A stretch of 64,000 bases of DNA. Source: Labedella endophytica. GTDB lineage: Bacteria > Actinomycetota > Actinomycetes > Actinomycetales > Microbacteriaceae. The translations under genes were made by a program, and so were the position numbers. Shown piece after piece: positions 55,481 through 63,093 of this stretch. The notes below the pieces were generated by a model. That model had not been told where the DNA came from, searched no databases, and worked only from the letters and a program-made list of their open reading frames with translations. The stretch is from NCBI RefSeq assembly GCF_003990045.1, contig NZ_RZGZ01000002.1:682001-746000 (forward strand), given 5' to 3'. The stretch's first letter is position 1. Each line of letters starts with the position of its first letter.

Positions 55481-55999
55481 TCAGCGCTTCGTCCGAGACC
55501 GCCGCGCGCGCCTCCCCAGCCACACGGCGAGCGCGATCACGACGAGCACCGCGTTCACCCCCAAGAAGACGGCGGCGACGAACGGCCACCGCAACTCCCC
55601 GTAGACGAGCCACGAGACGAGGACGACGAGACCGAAGAACACGAGCTCCCCGATCACCTCCCACGCGATGTCACCGAGCCACGACACGAAATCGTGACGC
55701 TTCACCCGCCGGTCACCTCGTCGCCCGCTCTCCGAACCTCCGTCGGACCCACGACGCGCCCCACGATCCCGCTTCCACGGATCGGCCGCGGGCGCACCCT
55801 CGGCTGTCCCCGCACCCTCGCCCGCCGGCCCACCCTCAGTCACCGGCGAACGCTCAACGGCCGGCGCACCCTCGCCTGCTAGCGCACCCTGGCCCGTCGA
55901 GGCCCCCTCGGACTCCCGCCCGCCAACCGCGTCGCCGCCGGTCGCCCGATCGTCGTCACCCACCCGCTCAGCATCGGTCATGCGCCCATCGTCGCTCAT
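55481..55999 (-). CDS. Two-helix membrane protein with repetitive acidic N-terminus (172 aa)
   Basis: Residues 1-75 are hydrophilic and contain seven six-residue units (EGASTG, QGALAG, EGAPAV, ERSPVT, EGGPAG, EGAGTA, EGAPAA). A basic stretch (KRDRGARRGS, RRGDRRVKRHD) is followed by two transmembrane helices at about 112-128 and 136-157, ending in RRARRSRTKR. ATG overlaps the stop of the HIT gene (ATGA). No family is recognised. The repeat region probably varies between strains. Confidence 0.75.
   Translation of the reverse strand: MSDDGRMTDAERVGDDDRATGGDAVGGRESEGASTGQGALAGEGAPAVERSPVTEGGPAGEGAGTAEGAPAADPWKRDRGARRGSDGGSESGRRGDRRVKRHDFVSWLGDIAWEVIGELVFFGLVVLVSWLVYGELRWPFVAAVFLGVNAVLVVIALAVWLGRRARRSRTKR
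55784..55909 (-). repeat. 18-bp minisatellite, seven units
   Basis: Seven diverged 18-bp units inside the membrane-protein gene, each coding for a Glu/Gly/Ala/Pro hexapeptide. On the plus strand the recurrent core is CGCACCCTCGCC. In frame, so length changes are tolerated. Confidence 0.85.
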
Positions 56000-56412
56000 T
56001 CGAACATCTCCGCGAGGGCGGCATGCGGGTCGCCGTCGTATACGTGAGCGGACGGCGTGCCCGGCCAGTGGATCGTCGCGTCGTCCGGCCAGCTCGGCAC
56101 GACGTGGAGATGCAGGTGCGGCACGCTCTGCCCGGCATCCGCACCCGATGCCTGGAGCAGCACCACGCCGGTCGCCCCGAGGGCGCCGACCATGGCCCGC
56201 GACACCCGCTGGGCGAGCGCCATCGTCGACGACAGCGCCACGGGGTCCGCCGACATCAGGTCACGGCTGTGATGGACCGGCACGACGAGCGTGTGTCCCG
56301 GCGCGAGGGCCGAATCGGCGAGCGGCGCGAACGCGACCGCATGCTCCTCCCGCTCCACCCAGACGGCGGGCTCCTCGCCGCCGATGACGCGGCAGAAGAA
56401 ACAGGATTGCAT
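55996..56412 (-). CDS. HIT-family nucleotide hydrolase (138 aa)
   Basis: Histidine-triad protein. MQSCFFCRVIGGEEPAVWVEREEHAVAF opens the domain, HTLVVPVHHSRDL follows, and the triad HLHLHVVPSW contains the nucleophilic middle histidine. These enzymes hydrolyse adenosine phosphoramidates or Ap4A-type nucleotides. ATG 56412 is chosen because the domain starts there; the frame is open to 56475. It precedes and overlaps the membrane-protein gene. Confidence 0.94.
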   Translation of the reverse strand: MQSCFFCRVIGGEEPAVWVEREEHAVAFAPLADSALAPGHTLVVPVHHSRDLMSADPVALSSTMALAQRVSRAMVGALGATGVVLLQASGADAGQSVPHLHLHVVPSWPDDATIHWPGTPSAHVYDGDPHAALAEMFE

Positions 56413-56502
56413 CGTCCCAGTTTGCCCGACGCGCGCGGGAGACGGGCGCACGGGAACCGCAAGAATCTCATTCAAGACCAGACGATCGGGGCCCTACAGA
56501 GA

Positions 56503-57636
56503 TCACTCCATGAGCCCCCTCCGACGGACAGTGATACCGGCAAGCATTCCGATGGCGTGCGCACGCCGGACGATGCGTCGGTTCCCCGCGATCGTGACCG
56601 GCAGTTCTCGTTCTCGGCCGTTGCGGAGGCGGAGAACGAGCATCGAGAGCGATCCCGACGACGATCCCCCCGTCCACAGACCGATGTACGGCTGGATGAG
56701 CACGGCCGAGATGTCGACGATCGGCACGCGCCGCGTCCGGACGTACGAGACCACGCGGATGTCGCGCGAGGTCACGAAGACACCGAGGAACGGCCCTCGA
56801 ATGATGCCCCAGACGATCGCGACGACGAACATCCAGAAGCTGACCGCGCCGAGCACGCCCTGGTCGTCGGATTCACCGGAGGCGACTCCGATCGCGAGCG
56901 CCCCGCCGAAGACGACAGCGACCGAGACGGACAACCACCGAGCCGTGACACCCAGACCAGCGATTCGCAGTCCGCGCCGTCCGAGATGCGTCAGGCGATC
57001 GCTCGCTCGCCCGCGCTCTCTGATCCGGGCGCGGAACGACTCGGTCGCGATGGAGCGAGAGTCGATGGCCATCGTGGAGTCGATGATGGCGGATAGGGTC
57101 CGCGGCCGCCGACGGTCCTCCGACGAACTCCACGCGCGCAGGGTGTAGTAGCGCGCCGGATCGCCGAGGTCGCACAGGACCGAATCGATCGATCTCCACG
57201 GGTCGGTTAGATCGAACCAGCGACCGCGCAGGTCGTCGAGTTCCAGCAGCAGCCAGGGACGGACGTCTCCGTCCGGGACTCTCGACCGAGACGACGACGA
57301 CGCGTCGACGAGGATCGGGCGGACGTCGTCGAACTCATCAGGGAGGAGGAGAGCAATCCTCTCCTCCCACGAGCCCTCTTCGATGGAGTGCGTCGACAGA
57401 CGTCGGGTCAGGAGGCGGACGACATCCCCGCGAGACACGAACCCATGGTCGAGTCCGAAAAGAAGTGTCGCCGCTGTCCACCGGGCGGGGTCGATATCCG
57501 TCTCGAATCGAGCGGCCCAGCCCGGCACAGTTACGCTCGACTCCGACGTCGTGGAACGGGTGTCCTGCGCGGAAGCGGTACCGGGGACAACGGGGGACTC
57601 ACTGGAGTCGGAAACGTCGCCTACTCCCGCTTCCAC
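56503..57636 (-). CDS. DUF2247-like domain fused to membrane and PH-like domain (377 aa)
   Basis: N-terminal part (about 25-190) follows the DUF2247 pattern known from immunity proteins: RWTAATLLFGLDHGFVSRGDVVRLLTRRLS, EERIALLLPDE, then WLLLELDDLRGRW and SIDSVLCDLGDPARYYTLRAW. Two transmembrane helices lie at about 235-285, then a bacterial-PH-like beta domain (GVFVTSRDIRVVSYVRTRRVPIVDI) ends the protein. GTG 57636 has AAGGAG eight bases upstream. The GH16-like gene ends 13 bp before it, so the two are co-transcribed. The assignment is by pattern only; a profile search would decide. I know of no described protein with this architecture. Confidence 0.6.
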   Translation of the reverse strand: MEAGVGDVSDSSESPVVPGTASAQDTRSTTSESSVTVPGWAARFETDIDPARWTAATLLFGLDHGFVSRGDVVRLLTRRLSTHSIEEGSWEERIALLLPDEFDDVRPILVDASSSSRSRVPDGDVRPWLLLELDDLRGRWFDLTDPWRSIDSVLCDLGDPARYYTLRAWSSSEDRRRPRTLSAIIDSTMAIDSRSIATESFRARIRERGRASDRLTHLGRRGLRIAGLGVTARWLSVSVAVVFGGALAIGVASGESDDQGVLGAVSFWMFVVAIVWGIIRGPFLGVFVTSRDIRVVSYVRTRRVPIVDISAVLIQPYIGLWTGGSSSGSLSMLVLRLRNGRERELPVTIAGNRRIVRRAHAIGMLAGITVRRRGLME

Positions 57637-57649
57637 CGCAGTCCGCTCC

Positions 57650-58519
57650 TTATCCAGAGCGCGATGCGCGCCTCGAGACCACAGAATAGCGGGAGCCGGA
57701 CCGCCACCGATCGGAATCGGCCACCCCCACAACACGCCGAACGACGAGCTCGGGCACGACCGCGTCGACCGGCCCACGATCGGGGAAGTCGAAGACCCCC
57801 AGGATCAGCTGCGTCGGGTAGTCGGGCGCTTGATCCACCGACCAGGTCCGTCGCCCGTCGATCGAGAACTCGACGTGATCCGGGCTCCATTCGACGGCGT
57901 ACCGGTGGAACTCTCGGATATCGATCGCCGTGGGTTCGGCACCGAACTCCTCCTGCAGGGACGGGTCGCGGAACGGGTGGATGCCCGACCCGATGTCGGC
58001 CCAGGTCGCGCCCGACTCGTCGGCGCGCACGGTCTCGCCGAAGACCTCCACGAGACAGATCTCCCCCGAGCGCTCCGGCACATCCTCGACCCCGACCATC
58101 CAGGCGGAGAACATCGACCGCGGACCGATCGTGGCGCGACACTCCACCTCCACGCGACCGTATCGCGGCGTGAACCCCCACCGCGCGGCCTGCTCTTCGC
58201 GCACGACAAGTCCCTCACGGAAAGGCTGCTGGCCCTGCGTGCTTCCCGCCGGCCCCGACCAGTTGCCGCTCTGCACCGCGGATACGCGCAGCGCACCCTC
58301 GTGGAGGTCCGGACACCACAGCGGATGTTCAGGCGGGATGGACAGCCTCAAGCCGTCGCGGCCGACGCGGTAGTCAGCCGCCGCCTCGGCCGCGCTGCTC
58401 CACGCGGGGAGGTAGGCGGGCGTCCACACGGCGAGGTCGAGGGCGGGGTCACGGGTCGAGTCGACAGCACCGCCGCCTCCGCCCCCGAAGGTCTCATCGA
58501 TCGATGCGGGTCCGAACAT
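57650..58519 (-). CDS. Glycoside hydrolase 16-like protein lacking the catalytic Asp (289 aa)
   Basis: Concanavalin-like jelly roll with GH16 features: LRLSIPPEHPLWCPDLHEGALRVSAVQSG, WGFTPRYGRVEVECRA, then GEICLVEVFGE where active GH16 enzymes have E-[ILV]-D-x-x-E. The aspartate is Cys here, while both glutamates are kept. YAVEWSPDHVEFSIDGRRTW and PTQLILGVFDFP close the fold. No signal peptide. It might cleave or only bind a beta-glucan or a glycan. It is in one run with the DUF2247-like gene. Confidence 0.82.
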   Translation of the reverse strand: MFGPASIDETFGGGGGGAVDSTRDPALDLAVWTPAYLPAWSSAAEAAADYRVGRDGLRLSIPPEHPLWCPDLHEGALRVSAVQSGNWSGPAGSTQGQQPFREGLVVREEQAARWGFTPRYGRVEVECRATIGPRSMFSAWMVGVEDVPERSGEICLVEVFGETVRADESGATWADIGSGIHPFRDPSLQEEFGAEPTAIDIREFHRYAVEWSPDHVEFSIDGRRTWSVDQAPDYPTQLILGVFDFPDRGPVDAVVPELVVRRVVGVADSDRWRSGSRYSVVSRRASRSG

Positions 58520-58594
58520 GTGCGTAGTGAATCACGCACCTCCGACATCGCGTCACGCGGCTCCCGCCACCCGGTTCCCCTCAGGCGGCTCCGA

Positions 58595-58900
58595 TCAAGC
58601 GGACGGCGTGGCCGCCTCAGGGTCGATCTGCTCGATGAGCGGCGACGAGGACACCTCGTGGAGGTCCGCGAACACGGCCCCCGCAATCGTCTGCACGTCG
58701 GCCTCGCGCGTCGCCCCCTCGCCTGGCAGCACGGTGCTCAGCCACTCCACGAGTTCCAGCTGCGAGACCGCCGCCTGCACCCGGTCGGCGAGCTCGCCTG
58801 CGATGTCCGCGTAATCCTCGACGGGCCGACCGGTGTGTCCGGGGTCGACGGCGTGGATGGTCTCGGCGGCGATGTCGGCGAGCGCGTCGCGATCGATCAT
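58595..58900 (-). CDS. Small acidic unknown protein (101 aa)
   Basis: Soluble, helical, strongly acidic protein (IDRDALADIAAETIHAVDPGHTG, VEDYADIAGELADRVQAAVSQLELVEWLSTVLPGEG). No motif recognised. ATG 58900 has GGGAGCCCCC upstream; the frame is open to 58984, overlapping the end of the preceding gene. It lies between the leucine-rich-repeat-like genes and the GH16-like gene on the same strand and may belong to the same transcript. Confidence 0.65.
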   Translation of the reverse strand: MIDRDALADIAAETIHAVDPGHTGRPVEDYADIAGELADRVQAAVSQLELVEWLSTVLPGEGATREADVQTIAGAVFADLHEVSSSPLIEQIDPEAATPSA

Positions 58901-58980
58901 GGGGGCTCCCTCAAGTGGTCGGTGTCGTTCGAGCCTGCCAGACGCTCGGGGTCGCTGTGCGGGGTTGACCGGCTCGGCGC

Positions 58981-60933
58981 TCACTTCCTCACCAACCTCG
59001 CCGCCCGCAGCGCCTTCTCGAGCTGCTCGGCGTCCTGCAAGATGCGCCAGGCAGCCTTCGCGATGGCGACCGGACTTTCGCGGCCGCGGAAGATCAGGTG
59101 CAGCGCCTCGGCCTCCGAATCACGCTCGACGTCGCGAGACCACAGGCCCGCATCCTTGGCGATCGCGACGACGAGCTTCTCCATGTCGTAGCCGTTGTAG
59201 GACAGGACGCGGTCGGCGAACCCCTCTGCTAGCCCCTCCCAGCCGCCGTCGCCCGTCGAGAGATCGAACAGCCCCTCATCGTCCTCCCCGTACTCGAAGA
59301 GGAGGAACGGGCCGGCGACGGTGCCCCCGTCGTCTCCCCCGCTGGTTCGACTCTGAGCAGCCTTCACCGCACGGACGTCGTCCACGTTGCGGCACCGGTA
59401 CAGCTCCAGTTCGCGCAGCTCGGTCAGGTCGGCGAGCGCTGCCGCGTTGACGACACCGTTGCACCAGTTGAGTTCGAGCTTCCGCAGGTTGGCGAAGCGT
59501 CGCAGGACGTCGAGGTCGAGGTCGCGCGCGCTGTATAGCGTCAGCGACTCGAGCAGGTGCGGCTGGACCATCCGCTCGAGTACGGCCGCGGAGTGCTTCG
59601 CGGTCATGATGAGCGTCCGCACCGGTGCCTCGATGACAGGAAGCTGAGACGCACGCGGCAGCCCGAGTCCGAGCCATTCCACATGCGGATTTCGGCACAC
59701 CGAGAGGACGTTCGCCCCGGTCACCGACGCGCTGCGGAGGGACGGCAAAGCGCTGAGATCGAGAGGCTCCTTCCCCAGAATGCGCACGTTGAGATCCGTC
59801 AACGAGCGCGCCTCCAGCAGTGCGGCGAGGCCCGTGATCCGTGCGCCCTTCTCGATCGTCAGGTCCTGGAGGTCCGGGATGGCCGCGGCGAACGTGGTCA
59901 GGTCCAGCCCGCGCTTCGTCGGGTGGAGGTGGATCCGCAGCTTGGCTCGCCCCGCCGCTCCGAGCTGCCCTGCCGTCGGGAACGGCTTGTCGTCATCGAC
60001 GACGAAGAGCGGCGGCCTCGATGAATCGGGTTCTGATTCGGCAAGAATCCACGGTGCAAGATCGACCGGATAGAAGGACGTGACCCAAGCGGGCTGCCCG
60101 TCCACGTCGTCCTCCCGAGCGGCCGCTCCGCGCCGAACGAGTTCGACCCGCGCCATTGAATCACCCGCGTCGGCGGCACGCCGAAACCACTCCACCGCTT
60201 CGATCTGGTCGTCATCGACGTCGCTTGCGAGGCACCCCAGGTTGTAGGCCCCGCGGAAATCCCCGCGTTCGTAGGCCTGAAGGAAGGCCGCCTTCGCCCC
60301 GTCCACGTCGCCGAAGACCTCGTACAGGTGGACGCCCAGTTCGAAGGGCACGTGGTCGTTCGTGTCGAGATGCGACTCGAGAAGGGCTCGTGCACGGTCC
60401 GTCTCGCCCCGGCGCCGCAACAGATCGCCGACGAAGACGACCGCGAACGGGACTTCCTCGAACGCGACGGAGGCCAGCTCGACGACTTCGTCGTCGGTCC
60501 GGTTCTCCACCTCCCGTGCGTGCTGCGCGAGTCGGAATGCGGCAACCTCCCACTGCGAGCTCCTCGCCCCTACGACACGCCGCAACCGGGGCAACGCCGC
60601 TGCCCAGTCGCCACGGATCACGAAGCTGTCGCCGAGAGCGAGGTCGCAATCGGCGCCCGCATCCTCCGCACTCAGGAAAACGCCGTGCGCCTCGGCATTG
60701 CGCTCGTTGTTGGCGAGAACCGATCCGACGGCGTGAAGCGCGGCACCGATGTCCGACGCGGAGGCCCATCGTCGCCACGGCCCTTCACTGAATCCCTCAC
60801 TCAGGCGCGTGTTCAATTCGTCCGCATCCGCTTCGGACGCGCCGCCTCTCAGCGGAAGATCCGCCAGTTGCCTCCACCTCTCCGCAGCGAAGAGTGCGGT
60901 CGCGGTCGATCCAACGTCGGTGTCACCGGCCAT
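58981..60933 (-). CDS. TPR/Sel1 and leucine-rich-like protein with Imm51-like tail (650 aa)
   Basis: First residues LFAAERWRQLADLPLRGGAS, then helical TPR/Sel1-type repeats (about 60-290, e.g. RGDFRGAYNLGCLASDVDDDQIEAVEWFRRAADAGD). A central region follows, then leucine-rich-like repeats (about 350-530, e.g. DLDVLRRFANLRKLELNWCNG and LADLTELRELELYRCRN). The last 110 residues (FLLFEYGEDDEGLFDLS, LSYNGYDMEKLVVAIAK, EALHLIFRG) recall immunity protein 51. No signal or membrane helix. Its start overlaps the stop of the upstream paralogue by 11 bp, so they are co-translated. Confidence 0.75.
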   Translation of the reverse strand: MAGDTDVGSTATALFAAERWRQLADLPLRGGASEADADELNTRLSEGFSEGPWRRWASASDIGAALHAVGSVLANNERNAEAHGVFLSAEDAGADCDLALGDSFVIRGDWAAALPRLRRVVGARSSQWEVAAFRLAQHAREVENRTDDEVVELASVAFEEVPFAVVFVGDLLRRRGETDRARALLESHLDTNDHVPFELGVHLYEVFGDVDGAKAAFLQAYERGDFRGAYNLGCLASDVDDDQIEAVEWFRRAADAGDSMARVELVRRGAAAREDDVDGQPAWVTSFYPVDLAPWILAESEPDSSRPPLFVVDDDKPFPTAGQLGAAGRAKLRIHLHPTKRGLDLTTFAAAIPDLQDLTIEKGARITGLAALLEARSLTDLNVRILGKEPLDLSALPSLRSASVTGANVLSVCRNPHVEWLGLGLPRASQLPVIEAPVRTLIMTAKHSAAVLERMVQPHLLESLTLYSARDLDLDVLRRFANLRKLELNWCNGVVNAAALADLTELRELELYRCRNVDDVRAVKAAQSRTSGGDDGGTVAGPFLLFEYGEDDEGLFDLSTGDGGWEGLAEGFADRVLSYNGYDMEKLVVAIAKDAGLWSRDVERDSEAEALHLIFRGRESPVAIAKAAWRILQDAEQLEKALRAARLVRK

Positions 60934-62572
60934 CGTCAGGTCCCGTCTGCTGAGACTCCAGCCTCTGGACCAGAGCTGCGACCTCCTCGGCGTCCTCGAC
61001 GTCACGGCAGTCGTCCACCGCGAGCGCGGCGAGCAATGGCAATTCGCCGAGCACGTGCGTGTTCGACACACCCGTGCAAGAGACGAGCGACACATCCTCG
61101 AGCGCCGGGAAGCGGAGAAGCAGCGCGCAGTCGACGTCGACGGCGCCGACGATGACCAACCCCGTCAGTGATTCCGGATGCGCGATCCGTCCGACCGCCT
61201 CCACCGCCCGGCGACCGCTCACCCCGAAAGACTCGATCGGCGCCTCGATCCCGGGAGCGGGCTGATCGTCGAGCAGCGTCATCGACAAGATGCGCAGGGC
61301 GGGGTTCGCGACGACCGAGTAGGTGTTCCGCCCGCGCACGGAGGCATTCTCCAGACACGGGAGCGCACCGAGATCGACGGGCTCCCCCGGCTCGGTCCCA
61401 TCCATCTCCAGCTCCTCGAGCGCGAGCGCCCCGGCGAGCGCACCCCACCCGCGGGTCCCCGCGGCGTCCGCGATCGTGAGGTCGCGGATCTGCGTGATCG
61501 CGGTCCCCAGCGTCGTGAGGTCGAAGCCCTCAGCATGGGGCTCGATCACGATCGGCAGACCGAGGCGCCCCGCTCGCCCGACGACACCGGGAGCCGGTGC
61601 CCCGACGACGTCATTGATGCGGAAGACCGTTGGAAGGTCGGGTCCGCGATACGGGCCTCCGTACAGATGGGGAAGAAGGTCCTCGTCGTACAGTGCGTGC
61701 ATCCACGCCGGAGAATCGCCTGCCTCGGCGCGGCTCTCGGCCCATCCGCCCTCGCCATCCGCCGTCAGCCACGCTCGAGCGGCGGCGTCTCCTCCCTGCG
61801 CCGCCTTCCTCATCCACTCCCTGGCCTCCTCCGGCTGGTCGAGCTCCTCCTCGAGGAGCAGTCCGAGATTGAACGCGGAGTACGCGTCGCCGCGGTTCCA
61901 GCCGTCCTCGTAGGCCGCCCGGGCACCATCGGTGTCCCCGAATTCGTTCAGGAGCATGTTGCCCAGAGGGAGCGAGACCATCTCGTTGTCGGGCAGCGCC
62001 TCCTCGAGGATCCGCCGCGCCTCGTCGCGGTCACCGCGGCGCAGATGCACACGCGCGAGCACGACGGCCGCCTCGTCCGCCTCGACCGAGCCGGCCTCGA
62101 GGAGCGAGATCACCTGGTCGTCGAAGCGGTCGTCGACCTCGAAGGCGTGCTCTCCGAGCCGGTAGGCCGCGAGCTCCCACGTGTGCGCCGTCGTGTCGAC
62201 GGCGAGCTGCAGCCACGGCTCCGCGGAGGCCCAGTCGCGGAGGTAGACGTACAGCTCCCCGATCATCGCCGCGACGTTCTCACCACGACGATGCGCATCG
62301 ACGAGGACACCGACGGCGTCCGCGTCGCGCTCGAGCGACGCGAGGATCAAGCCGATGGCCGTGAGCGCTTCCGCTCGACCCTCCGAGTCCGCCCACTCCT
62401 CCCAGTGTTCGGCGCCATCCTCCCCGCCGTGCACCGCGGCGAGCGCCGCCACATCGTCCCCGTCGAACGTTTCCGCGACGGCGAGATCCGCGAGCGCATG
62501 CCATTCGCCCGCCTCGAAGAGAGATCCGGCTCGCCCGACCTTGTCGGGAGGTTCGGCCGTGTCCGTCGTCAT
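60923..62572 (-). CDS. TPR/Sel1 and leucine-rich-like protein, paralogue of the next gene (549 aa)
   Basis: Same layout as the 650-aa protein without its Imm51-like tail. LFEAGEWHALADLAVAETF at the start, Sel1-like repeats ending GDAYSAFNLGLLLEEELDQPEEAREWMRKAAQGGD, then FDLTTLGTAITQIRDLTIADAAGTRGWGALAGAL, which aligns with LDLTTFAAAIPDLQDLTIEKGARITGLAALLEA of the neighbour, and leucine-rich-like repeats to the end. ATG 62572 starts MTTDTAEPPDKVGRAG. A tandem duplication with later divergence explains the pair. Function unknown; a scaffold or immunity role is inferred from context only. Confidence 0.75.
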   Translation of the reverse strand: MTTDTAEPPDKVGRAGSLFEAGEWHALADLAVAETFDGDDVAALAAVHGGEDGAEHWEEWADSEGRAEALTAIGLILASLERDADAVGVLVDAHRRGENVAAMIGELYVYLRDWASAEPWLQLAVDTTAHTWELAAYRLGEHAFEVDDRFDDQVISLLEAGSVEADEAAVVLARVHLRRGDRDEARRILEEALPDNEMVSLPLGNMLLNEFGDTDGARAAYEDGWNRGDAYSAFNLGLLLEEELDQPEEAREWMRKAAQGGDAAARAWLTADGEGGWAESRAEAGDSPAWMHALYDEDLLPHLYGGPYRGPDLPTVFRINDVVGAPAPGVVGRAGRLGLPIVIEPHAEGFDLTTLGTAITQIRDLTIADAAGTRGWGALAGALALEELEMDGTEPGEPVDLGALPCLENASVRGRNTYSVVANPALRILSMTLLDDQPAPGIEAPIESFGVSGRRAVEAVGRIAHPESLTGLVIVGAVDVDCALLLRFPALEDVSLVSCTGVSNTHVLGELPLLAALAVDDCRDVEDAEEVAALVQRLESQQTGPDDGR

Positions 62573-62699
62573 GGTGCCGCGCTCCTCCGAGCCCTCGAGG
62601 AGAGCGTCAATCCCGCGCTCCGGCGTAGGCGGGCGCCGTCTGAGGATCACACTATCGGCGGCGCGGGCGCGGAGAACGTCCCCGTGCGAGGGAGGATCC

Positions 62700-63068
62700 C
62701 TACCGCCTCGCCTCCACGATCCGCGCGCAGTCGATGCACAGCTCCGCCGTCGGCCGGGCAACGAGCCGCTCCGCCCCGATCGGCCGCCCGCACCGCACGC
62801 ACGAGCCGTAGGTCCCGTCCGCCACGCGATCGAGCGCCCGGTCCAGCTGGGCGAGCTCGTCGACGAGCCCCGCGCGGAGTCCCTCCGCTTGCGACCACTG
62901 GGCCGAGAGGGTCTCGCCCTCAGGGTCGTGCTCGTCGTCGTCCGAGCCACCCGCGCGCGTGGAACGGATGTCGCTGAGGCGCGACTCGGCGACTCCCGCC
63001 TCACGCAGGAGCTGCTCCCGCCGGGCGGCCAGGAGTTCACCGGGCGACGGCTCGGCAGCGGTGCTCAC
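62700..63068 (-). CDS. DksA/TraR-type C4 zinc-finger protein (122 aa)
   Basis: Coiled-coil N-terminus (PGELLAARREQLLREAGVAESRLSDI; ALDRVADGTYGSC) and a four-cysteine zinc finger, CVRC and CIDC. The coiled-coil tip lacks the paired aspartates of DksA in canonical position, so action at RNA polymerase is uncertain. Actinobacterial homologues are small proteins of this size. GTG 63068 starts VSTAAEPSPGELL. Confidence 0.88.
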   Translation of the reverse strand: MSTAAEPSPGELLAARREQLLREAGVAESRLSDIRSTRAGGSDDDEHDPEGETLSAQWSQAEGLRAGLVDELAQLDRALDRVADGTYGSCVRCGRPIGAERLVARPTAELCIDCARIVEARR

Positions 63069-63093
63069 GACAACACCATCACGACGAACACCC

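Noticed and set aside
54935-55882. 315-codon plus-strand frame
   Set aside because: It is antisense to the HNH and membrane-protein genes, and its repetitive end only mirrors the 18-bp minisatellite.
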